Below are positions 1-8,499 of a stretch of 64,000 nt of DNA, one piece after another. Below the pieces are notes generated by a model. The model saw only the letters and a program-made list of their open reading frames with translations. It was not told the DNA's origin and made no database searches. Source of the stretch: Bacteroides congonensis (lineage in GTDB: Bacteria > Bacteroidota > Bacteroidia > Bacteroidales > Bacteroidaceae); the NCBI RefSeq assembly GCF_900130125.1, contig NZ_FQXY01000011.1, positions 558,001-622,000 of the forward strand, given 5' to 3'. Position numbers and translations under genes: made by a program. Within the stretch, counting starts at the first letter, position 1. Each line of letters begins with the position of its first letter.

Positions 1-110
1 GGCTCGTTCAGTTTCAGCGACATATCTTTCTTTTTGCAACTTGAAGTGAGTGTTGCAAGTCCTATAATCAGCAAAAATGGTGGTAGTAAATGGAGCTTAT
101 ATATAGTCAT
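1..110 (-). CDS. Lipoprotein, N-terminal part (cut by window edge)
   Basis: The first 36 codons of a minus-strand gene begin at the ATG at 110 and run off the window. The translated N-terminus is a hydrophobic signal sequence ending in a lipobox-like Thr-Ser-Ser-Cys followed by Lys-Lys-Lys-Asp, so the product is very likely an exported lipoprotein. Too little is present to assign a family. It reads away from the flotillin operon and is separated from it by a repeat-rich spacer. Confidence 0.6.
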   Translation of the reverse strand, partial: MTIYKLHLLPPFLLIIGLATLTSSCKKKDMSLKLNE

Positions 111-290
111 TTTGTATTTTTTGCCTGCAAAGTTATATGAAAACCTTGGAATATACATATGAAATTAAGAAGAATAACGGGGTGACCTTACCCAAAAAGT
201 TCAAAACGCTACGGAAATGAACTAATTTTAGTGTTTCTAAAACTTAATTGGTAGTATGCAATGATTTAATCCCCGTTATACATAACTTTA

Positions 291-380
291 TTCGTCTGAC
301 AGTTGTTGAACTTTCGTCTGACATCTGTTGTTTTTTCGTCTAACAACTGTCAGACGAAAAGATAACAGCTATCAGACGAA
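291..380. repeat. Nested inverted repeats built on TTCGTCTGACA
   Basis: The 17-bp segment at 291-307 is the exact reverse complement of 342-358. A related copy at 313-330 is an imperfect reverse complement of 364-380. The order is A, B, A', B', so the two hairpins interleave and could form alternative structures rather than one simple stem-loop. No gene overlaps it and no T-run follows either arm, so it is not an obvious intrinsic terminator. Confidence 0.75.
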
Positions 381-385
381 TAACC

Positions 386-426
386 CCATTAAGCATTAGC
401 CATAAATCCATTAAGCATTAAAAATA
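386..426. repeat. Two-copy 22-bp direct repeat
   Basis: CCATTAAGCATTA occurs at 386-398 and again at 408-420, each followed by a similar ATAAAT stretch, giving a 22-bp period. It directly follows the nested inverted repeats. Confidence 0.6.
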
Positions 427-547
427 AATCTGCGCAAGCTCGAAATTAGTTCATAACATAATCGTACGGATTTGATTCATAACCGTACCTGCATGAGCCA
501 ATATTATTACATATTTTATGTAGTACAAAGAACGTGATGATAGAGGG

Positions 548-596
548 GAAAAAAATACGCTGATGAGAAAAGTATTTGTTCTTTTCCCATCAGCGC
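548..596 (-). terminator. Rho-independent terminator of the flotillin operon
   Basis: The arms at 558-572 and 581-595 form a nearly perfect 15-bp stem (one mismatch) with an 8-nt loop. Read on the minus strand it is followed by seven U residues (549-555). It lies just past the flotillin stop codon. Confidence 0.85.
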
Positions 597-616
597 ATAT
601 CATTGTTGGAGCAGGA

Positions 617-2269
617 TTATTTCTTATCCTTTTTCTCTTCTGTTTTACCGGCAGGTTTTTCTTCCGTTTTGCTTTCCGGATTAATAATGCCTTTCACAGT
701 TTCACCAATAGGCAACTTATCCAATACTCCAAGACTTGGAGCTACTGTTTTCACCAGCGTATTCAGGAAGTTACTTGTTCCGCCGTTTCCTCCGTCAAAT
801 ACAGTGATATTTCCTAAGTTCATGTGTTCGAACGCCTTCACCTGTTCTCCGGCAATTTCCTTCCATTGGTCTACCATCTTATATTGGATAGCGATGGCCG
901 GATTCGATTCAGCCGCTCTTACCATTGCTTCGAAACCTTCTGCTTCGGCAAGTAACGACCGCTTCTTACCTTCCGCTTCTGCTTCCAGTTTCATCTGGAT
1001 AGCTTTTGCTTCCGCTTCCGCTTGTGCTAAAGTTGCTTTTGCACGTGCTTCTGCTTCACGGGTAATCTTTTCTGCGATGGCATTCGCTTGTAGGATAGCC
1101 TCCTGTCTGGCGATTTCAGCAGGTACAATCTTTTCTGCTTTCAAAGAAGATTCCACTTTCCGTGCTTTGGCTTCTTCCACTTCTTTTTGAGCAATTTCGC
1201 GTGCAGTCTGTACGGCAGCTTCCGATTTTGCGGCAGCTTCACCGGCCTGCTTGTCGGCATTAGCTTGTGTTACGGCCAGTTCGGCATTGGATAGGGCTAC
1301 TTCTTTCTGTGCGTCATTTCGTCCGATAGCAGCTTTTTTGGCGGCTTCTGCCTGTTTGATTTCCATGTCGGAATTCAGTTCGGCAACGCGGCTTTCCTTT
1401 TCGGTATTTGCCTGCTCGATTCGGATATTCTTTTCAGCTTCGGCTTTTGCTACCTGCGATTCTTTCTCAGCATTGGCGATAGCTACTTGAGATATTCTGT
1501 CTTTGTCGGCGTTTGCAACAGAGATTTCCTGTTGTTTCTTGGTTTCAGCGATAGCAATATCTTGGTCTTTACGGGTTTCCGCTACTTTCGTTTCGCGTTC
1601 TTTGATTTGGTTCGCGATTTTGATAGCACCCAACTTTTCCTGTTCTTCGATGTTTGCCTGTGCTTCGTTCAATGCTTTACTTTCGGCTTCCTTACCCAGG
1701 TTGACGATATAATTGGCAGCATCGCGAATATCACTGATATTGATATTCATCAGATACAGACCGAACTTGCGGAGTTCCGTATCAATATTATCTTTTACTT
1801 TGGAGAGGAACTTGTCGCGGTCGGAGTTCAACTCTTCAATCGTCATGTCGGCGATAACCAGACGCATCTGACCATAAACTACATCTGTAATCAGGTTTTG
1901 TTTGTCGTCTCTTGTCAATCCGAGCATACGTTCTGCGGCATTCTGCATTACTTCAGGGTCGGTGCTGATGGCCACGGTAATAGTAGTAGGTACGTCAACA
2001 CGAATATTCTGTGCGGATAGTGCGCCTGTCAGTTTGCAATCAATCTGCATCGGTTTCATTGACAGGAATTCGTAGCCCTGGATAATCGGCCACACGAAGG
2101 CAGCTCCACCGTGATATAATTTCGCAGATTTCTTTTCTCCACCTGTCTTACCATATACGACGAGTACTTCGTCACTCTTACATTTGCGGTAGCGGGACAG
2201 GATACCGATAAAGGTGAGCAGGATAACCGCCACTAATATAGCGGCCATGATTAGCATTTCTTGTGTCAT
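617..2269 (-). CDS. Flotillin-like SPFH/band 7 membrane scaffold protein
   Basis: This 550-residue protein has an N-terminal membrane helix (about residues 6-26), an SPFH domain (about 30-205), and a long Ala/Glu/Lys-rich coiled coil (about 205-440) typical of flotillins. Its C-terminal tail is Gly/Asn-rich and then highly charged, ending in a Lys/Glu cluster. Flotillins oligomerise at the inner membrane and organise membrane microdomains; that role is family knowledge, not visible here. It lies 23 bp downstream of an NfeD-like gene, the usual partner of flotillins, in one operon with a good -33/-7 promoter upstream and a terminator downstream. Length and architecture match B. subtilis FloT-type proteins. 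The start is an ATG immediately before the membrane helix. Confidence 0.9.
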   Translation of the reverse strand: MTQEMLIMAAILVAVILLTFIGILSRYRKCKSDEVLVVYGKTGGEKKSAKLYHGGAAFVWPIIQGYEFLSMKPMQIDCKLTGALSAQNIRVDVPTTITVAISTDPEVMQNAAERMLGLTRDDKQNLITDVVYGQMRLVIADMTIEELNSDRDKFLSKVKDNIDTELRKFGLYLMNINISDIRDAANYIVNLGKEAESKALNEAQANIEEQEKLGAIKIANQIKERETKVAETRKDQDIAIAETKKQQEISVANADKDRISQVAIANAEKESQVAKAEAEKNIRIEQANTEKESRVAELNSDMEIKQAEAAKKAAIGRNDAQKEVALSNAELAVTQANADKQAGEAAAKSEAAVQTAREIAQKEVEEAKARKVESSLKAEKIVPAEIARQEAILQANAIAEKITREAEARAKATLAQAEAEAKAIQMKLEAEAEGKKRSLLAEAEGFEAMVRAAESNPAIAIQYKMVDQWKEIAGEQVKAFEHMNLGNITVFDGGNGGTSNFLNTLVKTVAPSLGVLDKLPIGETVKGIINPESKTEEKPAGKTEEKKDKK

Positions 2270-2292
2270 AGGAATTGTGTAATTTTGAATAG

Positions 2293-2790
2293 TTATTGAA
2301 TATATAATGTTCCGTCCTGATATCGGGTGATAACAGTGCGGTCCCCGGTTTGATACGTCTTTCCCGATTCGGAGATTACGTCTATTTCGCGCATGGCTCC
2401 ATCCCGGCTTACCTGCACGGTATATCTGTTCTCACTTTGCTTGAAGTAGATGGTACATTCGCGTCCCACGAGTTCGTTGGTCGCTTCGGAGCGGTTCACT
2501 TGTTGCAGTTGATAGGCTTTCTTGTACAAGAACCAGACGGCAAAAACAAAGAAGAGTCCTACCAGAATGCCGATGGCATAACTTTGAATTTCTGCGTTTC
2601 CTGCCAGATACATATACCAGCCGAATCCGATTCCGAAGTGTGTGAGCCCTTTGAAAGAGACTACACTGCTGATGTCGGCATCCACGTCTACATCCGCGTC
2701 CAAATCTCCGAAGAAGATGGATAATACGAATTGGATAAGAAAAATACCTGTTGTAACGAGGGCGATAATCAGAAAAATGGTATGGCTCAT
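2293..2790 (-). CDS. NfeD-like membrane protein
   Basis: This 165-residue protein has an N-terminal helix (about 4-26), an Asp-rich stretch (DLDADVDVDAD), and two further hydrophobic segments (about 50-64 and 70-90). A C-terminal soluble domain (about 100-165) has the length and beta-rich character of the NfeD/YuaF OB fold. NfeD-type proteins are encoded with flotillins and thought to work with them at the membrane. It is the first gene of a two-gene operon, with flotillin starting 23 bp downstream. The protease domain of long NfeD proteins is absent, so this is the short YuaF-like class. Confidence 0.8.
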   Translation of the reverse strand: MSHTIFLIIALVTTGIFLIQFVLSIFFGDLDADVDVDADISSVVSFKGLTHFGIGFGWYMYLAGNAEIQSYAIGILVGLFFVFAVWFLYKKAYQLQQVNRSEATNELVGRECTIYFKQSENRYTVQVSRDGAMREIDVISESGKTYQTGDRTVITRYQDGTLYIQ

Positions 2791-2831
2791 AGTAATTCTG
2801 TGTTAATATAAAGTCTTTAGTTATAATACTC

Positions 2832-2862
2832 CAAATATACAGGTTTATATGAGATAAACAAA
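2832..2862 (-). promoter_or_regulatory. Promoter of the nfeD-like/flotillin operon
   Basis: On the minus strand, TTTG (2859-2862) is followed after exactly 19 nt by TATATTTG (2832-2839). This matches the Bacteroides primary-sigma consensus TTTG-N19-21-TAnnTTTG and lies about 40 bp upstream of the NfeD-like start codon. Confidence 0.8.
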
Positions 2863-3059
2863 GATTATCGATTAAAAAAATAAATAATTTCTATTCAGGA
2901 GATTATAATATACTCTTTGTCGTTTCTTGGATAAAAATCCCCAACCACTCAGCACTACTTTCACAAGCCGTTGCTGAGTGAGTTGAGGAACACAAACAAA
3001 ACAAACAATATTCTGTATAGCTTATATTGGGGCGCTAATACCTATATTAACTATATTCA

Positions 3060-3323
3060 TTACTCTGTAGGGCAATCAAGGATAAGCATTGAATCCTCGC
3101 ATGATGTAATGGAGCATTTCTCCAAAAGCATGTCGATATTGATTTCTATTTTGAACCGACCGCAGACATCTTGCACTCTGTGTTTGAAATCCGCAAAGCC
3201 TTTCAAAAATTTCTCTATCCGATTGGCAGACCGTTCATAGGCATACCAATGACCATTCTCTTCAAACAAATAGGCTTGACGCGTATTTGATGATTCCAGT
3301 TGCAAGATGTCTTTCGGTTCCAT
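3060..3323 (-). CDS. Small protein of unknown function, end of pilus operon
   Basis: An 87-residue ORF starts 18 bp after the stop of the large fimbrial lipoprotein on the same strand, so it is probably the last gene of the pilus operon. There is no signal peptide or membrane helix. The composition looks like a small soluble alpha/beta protein, with an aromatic-rich segment near residues 18-35 and several Cys (at about 54, 70 and 75). I do not recognise the family. Support comes from the ATG start, close spacing and protein-like composition only. Confidence 0.55.
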   Translation of the reverse strand: MEPKDILQLESSNTRQAYLFEENGHWYAYERSANRIEKFLKGFADFKHRVQDVCGRFKIEINIDMLLEKCSITSCEDSMLILDCPTE

Positions 3324-3341
3324 GATGTTTAGTTTTTTATA

Positions 3342-6218
3342 TTAATTATTTTCATTGATAGTTCCGTTTGAGTCTGTTTCGATGATATTTCCATTCGCGT
3401 CTACATCAACGTCACGGACACAACGCAATGAGACATCGAACTCTTGACCGTCATCTAAAAATAGTATTCCTTGGTTAAAGCCAAAATATCTATTGCTATT
3501 GTATTTCCATTCGGTTCTACTGTATGCTCTGTATAATTTACCATCATTGTAGTAGACAAAATCTTTATTCTGAGTGTACATAATCATGAATTCTCTTTGA
3601 TTGGGTGTCCGCCATTTGCCTTTGTCACTTTCATTTTCATAGTAGCTGCTGCATCTACTACGATGAAGATTATCTATGTCTACAAATTTTTTCCACTTTC
3701 CTTTTCCTTGGGCGGCTTTATGAAAATTAGCGGCCATTTGGAATGAGCTATACGGTTTGTTCGTATTGCTGAAGTTGTCATGCAATCCTAGTTCACCGGA
3801 ATCTAATTTTCCGCGTATATTTTTCTCGTCAAGTTGTGCCATGGTGAAAACACGTGTCTCATCATTATATTTGAATGCGTTGCTTACTTTTATGTCTTTA
3901 TTTTCCGCATTGCTTGCATTCATGTCTAAATTCAGATTGCGGACACATCTAAGTTGCTTGGGCGAACCACCTGAATTGATGGCCTTCCTTGCTCCGATAG
4001 AAGCACCTTCGTCTGACCATAATTTCTGGTTATTGCTTAAAAGATATTGATATTGAGAGTCTCCTGTTTCAATACTGCCTACAGGATGGGAATCTGCATC
4101 GAACAATGGTGTAACCAGACTTTCTGCACCTAGATACATTCCCATTAATTGATCTCTGGCAGGCAGATACCATTTTAACTCTTCCGGATCAATAATGCCG
4201 TTATGGTTTTCATCTCTGTTGCGTGACAGGCAAGCTGACCAGCCATGTTTTTTGGATAGAGCGAAAGTGTAACCTTTTTCATTCGGTTCAGTCATATTTG
4301 CGTGTGCGCTCCACTGATTACCGGTGGTGCCTTGGGTGATATACCTATATGTGTTATAAAAGCCGTTGGATACGTCAAAACCGCCGATTATAGGTGCTGC
4401 ATCAGCAGGTGCTCCAGTTTCATTAATATGCTCCATACCCAATGCATTTTTTTCTTCATTGAAGTTTACGGAGCTGTAATATGTCTGGATCGATCTTTGG
4501 GTAATCATATATTGGGCGTCTGCATAGCTGCTCTCCTTGTCATTGCTATAATCAGGTGAAAACAGCAATATGACTTCTCTGTTTTCCTTGTTTACAAAGT
4601 ATTGCCAATAGGGCTGTTGCCAGTTTGCTCCTGCCGGCGGTGTATCATAATAATATTCGTCTACGAAAATTGTGTAGTAGAATGTATCATCTTCACTTCC
4701 GGATTGCGTTTGGATATCGGCTGCCAGACCGAACAAATCAATCAGTCCTTCTCCGTTTTTCGGATATTCGGCCAATGTGTTATTATCGCTTGTGCGTGCA
4801 AATCTAATCCACTTATAATCCCCGCCTGCACGTTGATTGTAATTTGCCCTGTTATCAATCGAACCGAATGGTGTATGTACCACGAAGCTCAAATTCTCGG
4901 CGTCTTTCTTGGTCAGACCGATATTGAAACAATTGTAATGCGCATCTAATGTGTACACTTTGGTTTTGGCATCTACTACATCTCCTTCCACGCCCGGACG
5001 TCTTTCGTTACCTTCCTGAACTTCTACACGAATATCTTCCGTATCGTTTATTTCGACATTATAGATGTATTTTTTATTCCTCTCGCTTTTGAAGTTGTTA
5101 TAATCATTGCTCCCTCCTCCCAAGTGAATCGTATAAGTGACGTTGGCAATCTTTTTACCTGTAAGTGTTTCGTTACTGCTGGTCAGTTCCATATTAGCCT
5201 TAATTTCTACATAGGTAGCAAATGGCTCCACATATTTGTATGTTCCGGTATTTAGACCATTGCCGTCCTTCACTTCCGCTTCTCTATCTGCATAACTTTT
5301 TAAAGAACGGCCTTCATACATTTTCGCCTTTTTTCGGTTTTCAAGCATATAGAAATCGAAAGAACATGACTTCTCGTTCATTGTAACTTTGTGTTCCGCA
5401 ATGCTTGTAGAGTAGTGGTTTTTATTACTCTTTACTGCATCTTCTGTTTTCGCCAATAAGTATGATCTGACAGGAACGTTATATATTCTCCAACTGCTTA
5501 GTTCAAAAGAGGTCACTTTAGACTTTTCCCCTCCCCATGAAATATTGAAAGTGATATGAGAATCCAGACGCTCCAACAAGATTTTCCCATTCAATGCACC
5601 GCTCTTTTCCGGTATAATGCATTCTCCTTCACTAGTGCTTGTGTCGCCTGAAGCATTGGGGGTATATGCGCCACACATGACTAATGCCGCCTGTGTACGA
5701 TCTACTTGCGCCGCATTCGTTTTTGAATTTAGCATGGCAGTGATATTCTTGAATTCCTCAAGGGTAGTCACCTTGTCCAATTTCTTTTTCAAATTTCCGT
5801 CCCCACTCAACTGATTGCTGTTTGTATTGGCGGCAGCGAAAATATAACTTAATCCGCTTGTGGTTTCGATATTCTTAAGGACTCCGTTAGTCGGATTGTT
5901 CTGGTTTCCGTTGCTGGTAGTCAAATTGTCAGAACTATAAAAACGTGTTCCTTCCTTTCTGTTGCCTTTGGCATCGAATATCAGTAGATATAAATCGTTG
6001 ATTTGGAATTCTTCTTCATCGCGCAATCCCCGGGTGACTGTCGTTTTCATCTCCGGCACTGACAGGTTGAAGCTTACCGTTACCGGTATCCCTTCTTTCA
6101 CATCGGTATTTTTGATGATTTCATCTTCTTGGCAGGCAAAGAACAAAATGCCCGTTAATACAAGCACGAATGTTTGTCTGATGTATGCTGATATATTGAT
6201 TTGCTTTCTCATATTCAT
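3342..6218 (-). CDS. Large fimbrial-cluster lipoprotein (DUF4906-like, likely pilus accessory or tip protein)
   Basis: This 958-residue protein starts with a signal peptide and a lipobox Cys near residue 29 (GILFFAC). A fimbrillin-like N-terminal region follows, with the ITVSFNL-type strand and a segment reading NDLYLLIFDAKGN (about residues 73-85) that is typical of Mfa/FimA-family N-domains. The long C-terminal part carries two RCVR motifs (near 749 and 934) seen in large Bacteroides fimbrial lipoproteins annotated DUF4906. It lies 6 bp from the preceding fimbrillin gene and is clearly co-operonic. Probable role: distal or accessory component of the type V pilus at the outer membrane. A second ATG two codons in would also serve as start. 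Confidence 0.7.
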   Translation of the reverse strand: MNMRKQINISAYIRQTFVLVLTGILFFACQEDEIIKNTDVKEGIPVTVSFNLSVPEMKTTVTRGLRDEEEFQINDLYLLIFDAKGNRKEGTRFYSSDNLTTSNGNQNNPTNGVLKNIETTSGLSYIFAAANTNSNQLSGDGNLKKKLDKVTTLEEFKNITAMLNSKTNAAQVDRTQAALVMCGAYTPNASGDTSTSEGECIIPEKSGALNGKILLERLDSHITFNISWGGEKSKVTSFELSSWRIYNVPVRSYLLAKTEDAVKSNKNHYSTSIAEHKVTMNEKSCSFDFYMLENRKKAKMYEGRSLKSYADREAEVKDGNGLNTGTYKYVEPFATYVEIKANMELTSSNETLTGKKIANVTYTIHLGGGSNDYNNFKSERNKKYIYNVEINDTEDIRVEVQEGNERRPGVEGDVVDAKTKVYTLDAHYNCFNIGLTKKDAENLSFVVHTPFGSIDNRANYNQRAGGDYKWIRFARTSDNNTLAEYPKNGEGLIDLFGLAADIQTQSGSEDDTFYYTIFVDEYYYDTPPAGANWQQPYWQYFVNKENREVILLFSPDYSNDKESSYADAQYMITQRSIQTYYSSVNFNEEKNALGMEHINETGAPADAAPIIGGFDVSNGFYNTYRYITQGTTGNQWSAHANMTEPNEKGYTFALSKKHGWSACLSRNRDENHNGIIDPEELKWYLPARDQLMGMYLGAESLVTPLFDADSHPVGSIETGDSQYQYLLSNNQKLWSDEGASIGARKAINSGGSPKQLRCVRNLNLDMNASNAENKDIKVSNAFKYNDETRVFTMAQLDEKNIRGKLDSGELGLHDNFSNTNKPYSSFQMAANFHKAAQGKGKWKKFVDIDNLHRSRCSSYYENESDKGKWRTPNQREFMIMYTQNKDFVYYNDGKLYRAYSRTEWKYNSNRYFGFNQGILFLDDGQEFDVSLRCVRDVDVDANGNIIETDSNGTINENN

Positions 6219-6224
6219 TACTCT

Positions 6225-7259
6225 TTAATTAAAAGCCGGTACGTCCACATTGACATACTCCCATTGTTTTACCTCATAGGTTAACGTCGACGTGACTTTA
6301 TCCACACTTGTGATGTTGAACACATACAGATGATTGCGGAGTGCATTGTAGGCTTTTCCGTTTGTGCTGAACTGTACAGTGTATGTTTTCTCTACTTCTC
6401 TCACTTTGGCATTGATGGTCAGGCAGACTTTTTTGTCATTATTCGTTATTCCTATGTTTTTATGTTCGGGAATGTAGAACTTGTTTTCAAATCTGTTACC
6501 TTGATTTCCGCTCAGTGTGCCTGAAGTGAGATACTCGGAAGTGCTCGCTATTGTCGAATTTGCGGGGATGGATGGTCCGTCGTTCACGGTCGGTGTGCAA
6601 TATCCTTTTGTATTATAGTGGTGTAACCGGATTTCGGTGATTTCGAAATTCTTTAATCCTGTCCCGTTTGCCACTGTCACATTCACTTTGGCGACAGCAC
6701 GTATCAAATCAAGGGCACCGAAATTGTTGCCTCCTGTTTTTATGTTCTCAATGGTACCCATCCCCCACATTGGAATCTCTTTTGACCAATCCTGCGTTTT
6801 ATTAAAGTTGAAAGAGAGCTGTTCATACAGGTCGGCTTTATTTTGACCTTTAGTTATTTTGAAGTTATTGACTCCTTTGTTTTCGGCATTGGCAATTACT
6901 ACAAACTCCATCGGTTTGCTGCCGTCATAAGTTGCTGATAACTTTCCGTCTATATTCCGTTTGGTATCTCCGTCTTTGCCGTCAATCACGATGTATTGAA
7001 TCTCTTCTACAAATTGGTCATTTTGAAATGTATATATATGTAGATTGTCTATGCTTCGCTCACTCTCCAGTCCCTCATTTTCACTTGCTCGTGTGGAAGG
7101 ATTGGCGGGGAAAGTAAGCACAAAGTTTATATGTGCGTCTTTTACCAATATCTGTCCTTTGCTGTCTGTGAAATCTTCCATCACTCCGTCTGTGGTACAC
7201 GAAGCTATCATAATGCAGAGGATAGTCAGTAAATAATATGTCGGATTAAAACATTTCAT
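6225..7259 (-). CDS. Fimbrillin-like (Mfa/FimA family) lipoprotein, probable minor or tip pilin
   Basis: This 344-residue protein has a lipoprotein signal ending near Cys21 (IMIASC). An Arg within TRAS at about residue 57 could be the processing site for maturation seen in type V pilins; that is inference from the family. The region around SIDNLHIYTFQNDQF is the characteristic fimbrillin N-domain motif. It sits between the FimB/Mfa2-type anchor gene and the DUF4906-like gene, 20 bp and 6 bp away. Likely a minor subunit built into or at the tip of the pilus. Confidence 0.75.
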   Translation of the reverse strand: MKCFNPTYYLLTILCIMIASCTTDGVMEDFTDSKGQILVKDAHINFVLTFPANPSTRASENEGLESERSIDNLHIYTFQNDQFVEEIQYIVIDGKDGDTKRNIDGKLSATYDGSKPMEFVVIANAENKGVNNFKITKGQNKADLYEQLSFNFNKTQDWSKEIPMWGMGTIENIKTGGNNFGALDLIRAVAKVNVTVANGTGLKNFEITEIRLHHYNTKGYCTPTVNDGPSIPANSTIASTSEYLTSGTLSGNQGNRFENKFYIPEHKNIGITNNDKKVCLTINAKVREVEKTYTVQFSTNGKAYNALRNHLYVFNITSVDKVTSTLTYEVKQWEYVNVDVPAFN

Positions 7260-7279
7260 CTTTTTTCTTTTCGTTCCGG

Positions 7280-8368
7280 TTAAAGTTCGATGTCATTGAT
7301 CTGGATAATCCAATCGTTGATATCAATTACTGTTTTGATTAGTGCCAGTTTCTCATCTACAAAAATAATCATACTGTAAGCGTCTTCACGATCCAGATAC
7401 TCTTGAAGGGTATAGTGGCGGTCTTTGTATTTCTCCAGTTGGAGTTTTTCCAGATACTTCACCAGGTTGGATACGTGAAATAATGTTTCCTGTGTCTTCG
7501 AGTTCTTGATTGTCAACTCGGGCGTTTTATCTGCCATGAGTCTTGCTACGCTTATCTCGCTGACAACTGATTTGTATTCTTCGGCCGGTTCGCCGGCTTC
7601 GCTGAATGCTCTGCTGCTGACTGTTTCCGGTTCTACAACAAAAGGTTTGTATGTCAGCAGGTTGTCGTCCAACAGTGAATTGTCATAATTCATATATCCG
7701 TTGTCGTCATAGATTTCACATTTGAATGTTTCTGCGGTCAAGGCTCTGGTTACCGGTCTGTCAGACTGGTTGACTTGCGCTACGACAATCCGGATATTAT
7801 TGGTGTTCTTTACTAAAGACACTGTGCTGATTTGCTGTCTTCCGCTGCGGGTGGTGGGAGCGCTTTTCACTTCACCATGCCAAAGCGAGTGCAGTTCCTG
7901 TTCTACTATATAATTTCCTTTTTCTTCTTCCGAGGCAGAGCGTGTTGCTGCTTTACGCAGAGTCTTTACTTTTAATTCTTCAATCTGTGATTGTTGTGGA
8001 TATAATAACGGCACTGCGAATGATTCATCATTAAGTCCCGCCCATGCAATGAGATGATACTTTGATGGATCAATGTCTACTTTCATAGAATAATTTCCCT
8101 CTCCTAACTGTTCTCCTTGATCTGTTTTCTGATAAACAAGATTTTCATTCTCATCAAAAGCGTAAAGTGTCACTGTTCTTACTTGTTGGGCGAAAACGTC
8201 TACTTCCTCCATATTATAGTCATATTTGAACTTGACACAGTATTCGATGCTACAATCGCCATCATCGTAATCTAATATGGAGTCGCAAGATGTGATTGTA
8301 CCAGCCAATAGTGTGAGCAACAATAACTTGTTGGCTTTTTCTTGTATGGCGGTTAATATTCGTTTCAT
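7280..8368 (-). CDS. FimB/Mfa2-family fimbrial anchor subunit
   Basis: This 362-residue lipoprotein has its lipobox Cys near residue 28 (TITSC). It is followed by the family's diagnostic stretch with Cys residues (DGDCSIEYCVKFKYDYNM) and the VTLYAFDENENLVY strand. FimB/Mfa2 proteins anchor type V pili in the outer membrane and limit their length. It follows the major pilin gene after a strong hairpin that could set pilin:anchor stoichiometry. Its last residues (WIIQINDIEL) nearly match the C-terminus of the upstream major pilin (WTVQINDIEL), which is unusual for an anchor/pilin pair and is discussed as a finding. Confidence 0.85.
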   Translation of the reverse strand: MKRILTAIQEKANKLLLLTLLAGTITSCDSILDYDDGDCSIEYCVKFKYDYNMEEVDVFAQQVRTVTLYAFDENENLVYQKTDQGEQLGEGNYSMKVDIDPSKYHLIAWAGLNDESFAVPLLYPQQSQIEELKVKTLRKAATRSASEEEKGNYIVEQELHSLWHGEVKSAPTTRSGRQQISTVSLVKNTNNIRIVVAQVNQSDRPVTRALTAETFKCEIYDDNGYMNYDNSLLDDNLLTYKPFVVEPETVSSRAFSEAGEPAEEYKSVVSEISVARLMADKTPELTIKNSKTQETLFHVSNLVKYLEKLQLEKYKDRHYTLQEYLDREDAYSMIIFVDEKLALIKTVIDINDWIIQINDIEL

Positions 8369-8447
8369 TCTTTTTATTTTTGCTTTTGATATACTATTGT
8401 TTTGCTTGAAAGCGATGCATTGTCTTTTTCCGGTAATTGGTGAAAAT

Positions 8448-8483
8448 GTATCGGGGAGAGGGAAAAAAGAGTCTCCCCGATAC
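8448..8483 (-). terminator. Strong hairpin between major pilin and anchor genes
   Basis: Perfect 12-bp arms at 8448-8459 and 8472-8483 enclose a 12-nt loop. On the minus strand the hairpin directly follows the pilin stop and is trailed by only a short U-rich stretch. It may therefore act as a leaky terminator or a 3' stabiliser giving excess major pilin mRNA over anchor mRNA. Confidence 0.7.
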
Positions 8484-8499
8484 TTGAGTCAGATTTTTA

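Larger units (their letters stand above)
111..547. other. Gene-free spacer with repeats
   Basis: No supportable coding region lies between the cut lipoprotein gene and the flotillin terminator. The spacer is AT-rich and holds the nested inverted repeats at 291-380 and a two-copy 22-bp direct repeat, both listed separately. Confidence 0.6.
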
